Part shown: positions 1 to 7,500 of the stretch, in pieces | How the letters are laid out: each line of letters opens with the position of its first letter | Numbering within the stretch: the stretch's first letter is position 1 | Source of the DNA: JAWPMV01 sp038527215 | GTDB taxonomy: Bacteria; Bacteroidota; Bacteroidia; J057 | NCBI GenBank assembly: GCA_038527215.1 | Contig: JBCBGC010000072.1 | Span: 1 to 39,951, forward strand | Direction: 5' to 3' | Length of the DNA stretch: 39,951 nucleotides | The notes under the pieces: model-generated | Databases searched by the model: none | What the model was told of the DNA's origin: nothing | Seen by the model: the letters and a program-made list of their open reading frames with translations, nothing else | Program-made: the position numbers and the translations under genes

Positions 1-1839
1 GAAGTAGTCAATCCGCTTGAAGCCCTGGTTAGAACCAGAACCGGAAAGGAAAGCTGTCAGGCGATCGTTGCTGTACTCAAGCTGCATAAACAGGCCAGCC
101 CAGTTTACGATACCGTCGTTGTGATACGCCAGTACGTTGTTGCTGGTCTGGTAGGTGTCATCCTGGAAGTTCAGGAAGTCAGCGGGAGATTCTTCGGTGA
201 TGACATTTTCAGGATTGTTGTCATCAGAAGCTGAGAAGTAAGCATCAGCGCCGATCAGGTTTTCTACCCGACGGAAGTGCTCACCGATGTAGTAGCGAGC
301 GTCGATACCTGCTACCAGGTTGAAGTTGTCGCTCAACTGGTGCGTCAGGGTAGAGAGAACCCCGTACCAGTCATGGTAGTTCATAGACGCACGGCGGATG
401 AATCCAGAACCGACGTTGTCGCCATTGATTCTACCGCCGTTACCTACTACGTACTGGCCATTGAATTGACCTTTAGCTTCGCCCCATCCGTCTACTACAC
501 CGCCTTGGTTATATCTGGCGAGGTCGTCGAAACGAACTTGGCCGTTTTCGTCATGCAGGCCGGTTCCGAATCCACCGAAAGAATCGAATACAGAACCTGG
601 GGTGCGCAGACGTCCGCGAGGACCTGTACCCCCACCGCGACCGAAGGAAGCATAAGCAGAAGTCTTCAGGCTGGTTTTGTCAGAAGCATTCCAGTAGTGG
701 TTCAGGAAGATTTTTGGCTTGTGGTAGAAGTTTCTTCTCCAGGAGAATTCTTCTCCATTCAGCTCTCCCCAAAGGTGGTTGAATTTACGACCATCATAGT
801 CATCCGAATCCAGATCCTGGAAAGTAGACAGTCTGATGGCGTCGAAGCGAGAAGCGCCCAGACGCTGGTGGTGCCACTGTGGAGCCCCTACCGCAGTCAG
901 GGCCAGAGTGTGCTTGTCATTTACACGCTGAGACAAAGAAAGGAAGTAGGAATAAGCCTGGAACTTAGTTCCGTCTACATATCCGTTTCCGCGGGTGTGG
1001 GTTACCTGAGCCGTAGCTGCGAAACCACTTTCGGTCAGACCGGAAGAGTATACCGCGCTGTACTTTTGGTATCCATCGTTACCGATACCTACAGAAACAG
1101 CTCCTCCTTTTTTGAAGTCAGCTGCGTTGGTGATGATGTTGATAGAACCACCTACGGAAGATACGGCCAGTTTGGAAGCACCCAGACCACGCTGTACCTG
1201 AATTTTGCTGGTAACGTCAGAAAGACCAGCCCAGTTGGACCAGTAAACCCAACCATTCTCCATGTCATTCACGGGTACACCGTTGATCATCACAGCCGTG
1301 TTACGCTGGTCAAATCCCCGGACGTTGATACGGGCATCTCCGAATCCTCCCCCAGACTTGGTTACATAGATAGAAGGGGTAGAACGCAGAATCTCAGGAA
1401 ATTCCTGGTTTCCTACGAGGGCTTCTACCTGCGCACCGCTGATGGTAGATACAGCCACAGGCGTTTTGCGGTCAATAGCGACAGAAGCAAGAATGCTTAC
1501 TTCGTCCAGTCCTACGCCTTCTGGCGTCAGGCTTACCCGACCGACGTTGGTCGTCTTTCCATCAGTAATGGTGATCTCCTGATCATTTCCTTCATATCCG
1601 ATGTAGGAAAAGGTCAGGTTGTAGGTTCCGGCTTCCGCCTCGAAGGAAAAATCTCCGTCTTGGTTGGTGATGGCTCCACGAGGGGTAGAGCTTAGGATCA
1701 CTTTAACACCGATCAAGGGTTCTCCAGTGTCTCCATCCAGAATCTGCCCTTTTACTGTGCCTTGGGCGAAGATTCCGTTGTTCATGCAAAATAGCCCCAT
1801 AAGCAGGACTAAGGTCGAACGTAGAAGTTTCAGTTTCAT
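1..1839 (-). CDS. TonB-dependent outer-membrane receptor, 3' end beyond window
   Basis: About 613 codons are open on the minus strand with no in-frame stop, and the C-terminal part of the barrel lies outside the window. The ATG at 1839 opens a signal peptide (MKLKLLRSTLVLLMG... ending in FAQ). A carboxypeptidase-regulatory-like beta domain follows at about residues 27-105 (GQILDGDTGEPLIGVKV, then a TNQDGDFSF-type strand). The TonB plug comes next, at about 115-235, with VRGFDQRNTAVMINGVPVND and a GGSINIIT motif. The rest reads as barrel strands, including ARYYIGEHFRRVENLIGA. By family it is an energised importer of a siderophore, glycan, peptide or other large ligand across the outer membrane. 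No SusD-like gene is visible on the side inside the window, so the substrate is unknown. The long open frame on the other strand at 277-1695 is a shadow of this gene. Family confidence is high; substrate is not assignable. Confidence 0.95.
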   Translation of the reverse strand, partial: MKLKLLRSTLVLLMGLFCMNNGIFAQGTVKGQILDGDTGEPLIGVKVILSSTPRGAITNQDGDFSFEAEAGTYNLTFSYIGYEGNDQEITITDGKTTNVGRVSLTPEGVGLDEVSILASVAIDRKTPVAVSTISGAQVEALVGNQEFPEILRSTPSIYVTKSGGGFGDARINVRGFDQRNTAVMINGVPVNDMENGWVYWSNWAGLSDVTSKIQVQRGLGASKLAVSSVGGSINIITNAADFKKGGAVSVGIGNDGYQKYSAVYSSGLTESGFAATAQVTHTRGNGYVDGTKFQAYSYFLSLSQRVNDKHTLALTAVGAPQWHHQRLGASRFDAIRLSTFQDLDSDDYDGRKFNHLWGELNGEEFSWRRNFYHKPKIFLNHYWNASDKTSLKTSAYASFGRGGGTGPRGRLRTPGSVFDSFGGFGTGLHDENGQVRFDDLARYNQGGVVDGWGEAKGQFNGQYVVGNGGRINGDNVGSGFIRRASMNYHDWYGVLSTLTHQLSDNFNLVAGIDARYYIGEHFRRVENLIGADAYFSASDDNNPENVITEESPADFLNFQDDTYQTSNNVLAYHNDGIVNWAGLFMQLEYSNDRLTAFLSGSGSNQGFKRIDYF

Positions 1840-1879
1840 AAAAGTGAGTTTGGTTTTATGTAATTCACTCAATATGCTG

Positions 1880-1887
1880 CGAAGTTA
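1880..1887 (-). promoter_or_regulatory. Putative -7 element of the TonB receptor gene
   Basis: Read on the minus strand this is TAACTTCG, close to the Bacteroidota -7 consensus TAnnTTTG and nearly the same as the TAACTTGC elements upstream of the actA and ypdA-like genes in this window. It would give a leader of about 35 nt before the ATG at 1839. No clear TTG -33 box lies 19-21 nt upstream, so the call is tentative. Confidence 0.4.
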
Positions 1888-2072
1888 CCAGTCGTTGACT
1901 TTTCGCGTATTACGTAAACTTTAAGTTTTTCAAAAGTTATCCATATAGGATGTGAATAACTCATTATCAGAGGGTTATAAGTGAAATACCTGTTCAACTA
2001 AGCCTTTTGGCAAAAGAATGCCCGTCTTTTTAGATAAAAACTAACATTTTGATCAAAAAAATCTCAAATCAC

Positions 2073-2102
2073 TTGCATTGTCTAATTTTTTTAGTAATTT
2101 GA
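2073..2102 (+). promoter_or_regulatory. Promoter of the SRAP-like gene (TTG-N19-TAATTTGA)
   Basis: A -33 TTG (2073-2075), a 19-nt spacer and TAATTTGA (2095-2102) match the Bacteroidota housekeeping promoter pattern. Transcription would begin near 2108. That is upstream of the ATG at 2129 and downstream of a possible TTG start at 2078, so the site decides the start codon of the gene. Confidence 0.55.
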
Positions 2103-2128
2103 ACCCAATAACCAGAAATAACCCAACA

Positions 2129-2788
2129 ATGTTAGCATCTTATACCTTCAATTCGCAGTACCGTCCCTTGCAGGAACAGGACCGTTTGTGGCCGAGTTTA
2201 AGGCTATTGGAAGGCGGAAAATTCTCACCCCATCAATTTGCCCCCACTTTGATTCGGGAGCAGGAAGAAATTCGCCTGCATTTTTACAAATGGGGCCTGG
2301 TACCTCACTGGTCTGAAACTTATCAAGGATGTAAGTCCCGGCTTTTCCTTTCGCATGAGCAGATGCTTTCTCATCCTGCTTATCAGGTGCCGCTCAAAAA
2401 AAGAAGATGCTTAATTCCCGCCGATGGATTTTATGTAGAAAAAAGACATGCCCGGGGAAAGCGTACTTATAAGGCGATGATGACTGAAGGAGAAACCTTC
2501 TGTTTTGCCGGCATCTACGATGCCTGGCGACAGGCAGATGGCAGCCTTCAATATACTTTTGCCATCCTTACAGCCCCTACCCCGCTGCACCGTCAGGGAT
2601 TTGGGTTGCAAAGTCCGATGATTGTGCCGCGTCAGTGGGAACAAGCCTGGCTCAATCCTCGCACTCCCATACAGAATATAGAGGCTTTGTTGCGTACACC
2701 CGTCCAGGATCAGATGATCTGGCACCCGGTGGAGGAACTCAGCTTAACCGATACACATGCTGGAGTAATCGAGCATGTTGCTGCGTAG
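2129..2788 (+). CDS. SRAP (HMCES/YedK)-fold protein lacking the catalytic residues
   Basis: A 219-residue protein with the SRAP framework: YKWGLVPHW (53-61), RCLIPADGFY (93-102), FAGIYDAW (126-133), FAILTAP (144-150), SPMIVP (162-167) and WHPVEE (198-203). Active SRAP proteins start Met-Cys-Gly and use Cys2 to crosslink abasic sites in single-stranded DNA, with conserved Asn (NAR motif), Glu (GFYEW) and His (IHxRMP). Here the N-terminus is MLASY, the NAR motif reads CKSR, GFYEW reads GFYVEK and the IH segment reads FG. All four positions are therefore changed. The upstream TTG start at 2078 does not supply a Cys either, and the predicted promoter excludes it. The gene appears monocistronic, with its own promoter and a strong terminator at 2820. 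It is intact and well kept, so I infer a changed function (DNA binding without crosslinking, or another role) rather than a pseudogene. Confidence 0.85.
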   Translation: MLASYTFNSQYRPLQEQDRLWPSLRLLEGGKFSPHQFAPTLIREQEEIRLHFYKWGLVPHWSETYQGCKSRLFLSHEQMLSHPAYQVPLKKRRCLIPADGFYVEKRHARGKRTYKAMMTEGETFCFAGIYDAWRQADGSLQYTFAILTAPTPLHRQGFGLQSPMIVPRQWEQAWLNPRTPIQNIEALLRTPVQDQMIWHPVEELSLTDTHAGVIEHVAA

Positions 2789-2819
2789 TTGATTTGAGGG
2801 GTTGGTACATTTGGTTGAA

Positions 2820-2848
2820 AGGATAGCCACACTGGCTATCCTTTTTTT
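2820..2848 (+). terminator. Intrinsic terminator after the SRAP-like gene
   Basis: A perfect 9-bp stem (AGGATAGCC / GGCTATCCT) with a 5-nt loop is followed by seven T. It lies 32 bp after the stop at 2788 and separates this gene from the membrane-protein gene at 2924. Confidence 0.9.
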
Positions 2849-2923
2849 GTTTATAGGTTACCTTTAGCCGAGCGAGCGATACAGAGAGATAAAGCAGAGG
2901 CTTTTTTCTGATCACCCCAGGCT

Positions 2924-3649
2924 ATGTCTGAATCTAACATGCCAACTGGCTCCAGTATCCTTTGGGCTTTCCTGCTCTGGCTTCCTGCCTTGCTGCTGGA
3001 AGCAGGGCTGGTTGTGGGCTATCTCTACGGGGTGGAGTTGGCTGGAGGACGAATGGCGATGGTTGGCATATTTTTATTAGCGACGGTTTGGGGATTTCTA
3101 TGCCTTTTTCTGCCCTTTATGATGTATGCGAGCCTAAGGAAGGATGGCTTAGAAAAAACCTTGAAAGGTCAGGCAAAAGATACCTACCTGCTGCGTTTTC
3201 CTATGATGCTGGGTGGTTTCCTGGTTTACAGCCTTTGGATTTTCGTGGTAATCGGCTCGCTGCGGCTTTTTATGCCCGTATTTCCCTTTGAAAGCATTGT
3301 GTATATGTTTGCCTCCCTGGGCTTCGTAGCGGAATTTTTCAAAATGCAGGAACGGCTCGGATTGGTGGAAAATTTGCAAAATGTGGAAATCGAGCCTTAT
3401 TCCCGCCAGCAGCTGAAGCGCTTTGCCATTCTGCAAAGTCCCCTTTACCTGGGCACCATGGCCTTTGGCCTATTTACGGTAGGGCTGGTGGGCAAAGGCC
3501 TGGTGGACGCCTACGCCTACATAGAATGGGTAGAGCTGATCATTTTTGTCCTGATCTTCGTGGTCCTGATCGGTCTTCGCTTTGGGGAAAAGTGGCTGGA
3601 AAAAGAATTCCGCAGGAAAACCAATATTCCCTGGAATTCCCGCTATTAA
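2924..3649 (+). CDS. Unrecognised multi-pass inner-membrane protein
   Basis: I do not recognise a family. The 241 residues contain about six hydrophobic segments, at roughly 12-36, 42-68, 93-115, 120-137, 172-195 and 200-217. Charged cytoplasmic-type stretches lie between them (SLRKDGLEKTLKGQAKD near 70-86, EIEPYSRQQLKR near 155-167) and the tail is basic (KEFRRKTNIPW). There is no signal peptide, no metal-binding motif and no recognisable catalytic signature. The gene stands alone between a terminator at 2820 and the convergent NYN gene, whose stop is only 27 bp after its own. A TACCTTTA sequence at 2859-2866 resembles a -7 box but lacks a -33 partner. Coding is supported by uninterrupted length, position and typical membrane-protein composition. 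Confidence 0.75.
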   Translation: MSESNMPTGSSILWAFLLWLPALLLEAGLVVGYLYGVELAGGRMAMVGIFLLATVWGFLCLFLPFMMYASLRKDGLEKTLKGQAKDTYLLRFPMMLGGFLVYSLWIFVVIGSLRLFMPVFPFESIVYMFASLGFVAEFFKMQERLGLVENLQNVEIEPYSRQQLKRFAILQSPLYLGTMAFGLFTVGLVGKGLVDAYAYIEWVELIIFVLIFVVLIGLRFGEKWLEKEFRRKTNIPWNSRY

Positions 3650-3676
3650 GCGCTGGTTCGGATTTTGAGGATTAGC

Positions 3677-4414
3677 CTAAACCGTGGTGACGCCTGCTGC
3701 TAACAGGCCTTTTTGTCCTTCCTGCAATTCGAATTCATAAACGTTATCCAAACGCAGATAAAAGCCTCGCGGTAGTAAGGCAAAAGGTACAAAGACTTCG
3801 TGATACCCAAATTCCTGGTCCATGTATTTCATGAAGCCATAGCCTTCAGAAGTGGCGTAGCACTGCCCTCGCACCCGGTGGTCCAATTCTCCCCAGCTTT
3901 CGAGATCCTGTCCCTCTACCGGTAGTAGATTGGGGATCATGTAGCCTGACGTGAATTCGTCTACTTCATACCGTAGTTCCTGAGAGCAGTTTTTAAAGGC
4001 AATCAGTTCTACCCTTACGCCTTTGCTTTGCACGGCTTGTACGACCCGTTTAAAATCACCTGAGCCGGTCAGCAAATAGATTTTGTCCAGTTTCTCTGCC
4101 TGCATCAACATGTCCACTGCCATGTCGAGGTCGACATTGGCCTTGCTGATCCAATTGCCCTCTTCGTCCATATACTTCCGTATGGACTTGGTCACCACTT
4201 TGAAACCGAAGTTGCGAAGGATAGAGAAATAGCCGTATTGCTTTTCGGCGTACTCCCGATCAGCTCTGGCTCTTTCATCGTCAAAAGCCAGATAGGTATT
4301 TAGCCGAATGGGCGTTTCACCCTGTAAACAGTAATCGCGCAGCACATCATAGCGCATGGATTTTCCTCCATTGGCGCTAATATTGGCTGCATCCACAAAT
4401 ACACCAATGCGCAT
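3677..4414 (-). CDS. NYN-domain RNase-like protein with C-terminal cold-shock-like domain
   Basis: A 245-residue protein. Residues 1-165 form a NYN (PIN-like, LabA/DUF88) domain: MRIGVFVDAAN with Asp8, DLDMAVD with Asp95/97/101, and LLTGSGDF with Asp120, the acidic residues expected to hold Mg2+ in this nuclease fold. Residues about 181-245 look like a diverged cold-shock/OB domain (GQCYATSEGYGFM, HEVFVPFALL, ending EGQKGLLAAGVTTV, compare EGQKGPQAANV in CspA-type proteins). I infer an RNA-targeted nuclease or RNA-binding protein. The start is placed at 4414 because the family begins directly with the beta strand IGVFVDAAN, and an upstream start at 4465 would translate a perfect DNA hairpin (4433-4460) into an unlikely basic extension. 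TAATTTGT immediately upstream may be a -7 box, giving a nearly leaderless mRNA. Confidence 0.85.
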   Translation of the reverse strand: MRIGVFVDAANISANGGKSMRYDVLRDYCLQGETPIRLNTYLAFDDERARADREYAEKQYGYFSILRNFGFKVVTKSIRKYMDEEGNWISKANVDLDMAVDMLMQAEKLDKIYLLTGSGDFKRVVQAVQSKGVRVELIAFKNCSQELRYEVDEFTSGYMIPNLLPVEGQDLESWGELDHRVRGQCYATSEGYGFMKYMDQEFGYHEVFVPFALLPRGFYLRLDNVYEFELQEGQKGLLAAGVTTV

Positions 4415-4432
4415 ATCACAAATTATTCTTAG

Positions 4433-4460
4433 GCGGTTTCGGACGCTAGTCCGAAACCGC
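4433..4460. terminator. Perfect 12-bp hairpin between PKD and NYN genes
   Basis: GCGGTTTCGGAC (4433-4444) and GTCCGAAACCGC (4449-4460) form a perfect stem closed by a 4-nt loop. It sits 40 bp after the stop of the PKD gene and 19 bp before the NYN start on the same strand. It could terminate the PKD transcript, but there is no long T tract after it on the minus strand, so a structured leader or intergenic palindrome is also possible. Confidence 0.55.
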
Positions 4461-4500
4461 TTCAAAACTACCAGAAAATGGGGGAATTCCGAATGTCAAT

Positions 4501-7500
4501 TTATCTGACCAGGGTAATGGAACCCTGGTAATGTTGGTTACCTATTTTCAGGGCATAATAGAATACGCCCTCATTGACCCGATTACCTTGGGGGTCAATC
4601 CCATCCCAGGGCTCATCCGGTACATTGGATAGAAATACCTCCCGACCCCAGCGGTCAAAAATCTGGATATCATAGGATTCTACCCCTCGATATTCTACCC
4701 GAAAGACATCATTGATGCCATCGGCGTTAGGGCTAAACACGTTGGGAACAAATAGATCCGGAGCCAATACGATATAAGGTCCTAAAACCAGGGTGCTCAC
4801 ACAGCCATTAACATCGGTTACGGTCAGGCTCACCTGATAGCTACCGGGTGCCTGATAGGTATGGTCAGGGTTCTGTTCGCTGGAAACCTGTCCGTCTCCA
4901 AAATCCCAATACCATCCCACAGGTTCAGCAGATAGATCGGTAAAATCTACCCGGGTGTCTGGCAACAATAATTCCGTTCCCGCAGGGGGCACCGAGGTGA
5001 AATCTGCGGCACTAGCTGCACTGACTTCGATGGTTACTTTTTGCACACTGCTTATACAGCCTCCTTCTCCCACGGTGGTGAGGGTAACCGCATAAGACCC
5101 CACGCTATTATAGACGTGGGTAGGATTCTCTTCATTGCTGACGGGCGAGCCATCGCCAAAATCCCACTGGTAGGAAAGGGCGTTTGGACTATTGGGCAAA
5201 AAGTTGACCTCCATGCCTTCACAACCCGTAGCCTGCGACGTAAAATAGTCCGCTTCAGGTTGAGGGAAAATACGCAGGGCTACCGAATCTTCGGCGAAAC
5301 AGGCCCCTTCCTGAACCCGCAAATGATATACGACGCTTGTGTCCGGACTCGCCAAAGGATTGCCTATGCCCGGGTTGCTCAAGCCCCCTGATGGCGTCCA
5401 GGTATACAGATAGTTGGGAGAAGTGGCGTTACCTCCGGCTACGACCGCCGTAAGTTGTACACTGTCTCCACCGCAAGCGGTAGTCGTATCGGCCCGTAGG
5501 TCCAGGCTTACTGCTGGAGTAACGGTAATCAGGATTTGATCCGTCGTAGGGCACTTGCCTGCGATACTGGTTTCTACTTCATAGAGGGTGGTTTGATTGG
5601 GCGAAATCCGGATATCTGGCGTATTGGTGCCTTCCAGGATTTGATTTTCTGGAGTCCAACGATAAATAATCGGATTCCCGCCTCCGAAAGGAAAGCTATG
5701 GGTAGCTGTCAGGGATAAACTATCTCCCTGGCAGATCAGGGTATCTGCATTGAGGATGTCAGCAATGGGGGTAGGATCTACGGTCACGACGATCTGTTCA
5801 CTGGCGGCTCCGCACCCAAAAGGCGAGGTCGCGGTCAGGGTGTAGGTAGTGCTTTGAGGAGGACTGGCCAGAGGCTTCGCAGATTGCGGATCGTTCAGGC
5901 CTATTGCCGGACTCCATTGATAATCATAATCGGAAGCCCCTAAATCACCGGCCGCCCGGCCATCTAGTTGCACGCTGTCCCCTACACAAATCGAAGGACT
6001 GCTACCTGGGTTAAGGGTTGGGGTCGTGCCTACGGTCACCGTAACCTGGTCCGCATCGGAATCACAACCGTTAGAAGTTACCACCAGAGAGAAGGTCGTG
6101 GTAAAAGTAGGCGAAACCGTGGGCGCCGCCAGCGTAGGGTCATTAATCGTTCCCGTCAAAGCAGGCGTCCAACTGTAGGTATAAGTCGGCCCACTTTGGC
6201 TGCCAAATCCCTGCAACAGCACCGATTGTCCCAAACAGACGGCCGTATCCGGTCCGGCATTGGCGATCGGTTTGGGGACGACGAAGACCGTAACGGTACT
6301 CAGGGTATCCAGGGTGTTTACCTCAGAGTTACACCCATTGGCGCTGCTGCCAACCAGGGTATAAATGGTCGTGGTATCTGGGCGGGCGAAGGGGTTGGCG
6401 ACCAGCGAATCACTCAGCCCGGCAGTGGGAATCCATTTAAAGGTAATGGGAGCAGGGGCAGCATTGTTGGCTGCCAAACCGCCGTTGAGAAAGGCCCCTG
6501 GTCCGTCTTTACAGATAGAAACATCAGCCCCGGCATCCATGATGGGCTTGGGTTTGACGATGACTTCCATGCAATCGGTATTGCTGACACAGCCATTGAC
6601 ATCGGTTACCTGCAGGCAATAAGTAATGGTATCCGGGCTGCTTCCCACGGCAGGGTTAGCCACCGGGTTCAGGATATTGTTGGCACTTAAGCCACAGCCT
6701 CCCGGCTGATCACAGGTCCAGGTGATAAAATTTTGTCCGGAACCTCCTTGCAAACTCCCCTGAAGCATGACTCCGCCATCGCCTTCACAAAAAGTCTTGT
6801 CAGGGCCAGCTGAAGCCACGGGTTTGGCATTGACAGTAATTTGCTGGGTAGCCGTAGTTACGCAGCCCTTATAGGTAACATCCAGGCTAATGGTTTTTAG
6901 TCCGCCGGTTACGTAAGGGATGCAACCTGGATTTTCCAGGCTGGATGACTGGGGCAAGGCGCCCGCTCCAAAACTCCAGGCATAGGCCTGGTTGGGCCCT
7001 ACGGCAGGTCCAACATAGTTGATGGTGATGCATTCGCCCTCACAAATGTTACTGGAACTGAGGGAGAAGGTAGCCGAAGGATTCGGGATTAATTCAAAGG
7101 TAATGCTGGTGGTGTCAGAAATACATCCGTCCCGGCTGACCACCAAAGAAACCGTCTTCTCACCTGGGAACTGATAGCAAATGCTTCCAGGAGTCAGGCT
7201 ATTGGAGGTAGGAGGTTGGGCATCTGAGCCAAAATTCCAGAAAACCAGAGAGTCCACATCTGTATCTCCGGTATATAGAAAGGTAAAGCAGTTATTGCCG
7301 AAACATTGGTCTGCTACTTGAGCAATGCCCGCCTTGGGTTTTCCTTTTACATCAACGGTGAGGCAGGTTTGGGTAGAAATACAGCCATCATTGTCCACCA
7401 GCAGGCATACATCGCGGGGACCGGCGCTGTTCCAGGCCACTTTGTAGGGACCGAGGGTTCCGCTGCTGCCCAGATTTTCTACGTAGCTGGCTCCTGCGAA

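Noticed and set aside
277..1695. 472-residue plus-strand open frame
   Set aside because: It is antisense to the TonB-dependent receptor, whose minus-strand translation shows signal peptide, plug and barrel motifs. The plus-strand product has no recognisable domain.
2078..2128. TTG start adding 17 residues to the SRAP-like protein
   Set aside because: The predicted transcription start near 2108 lies downstream of this TTG, and the extension is low-complexity AT-rich sequence without the expected MCG.
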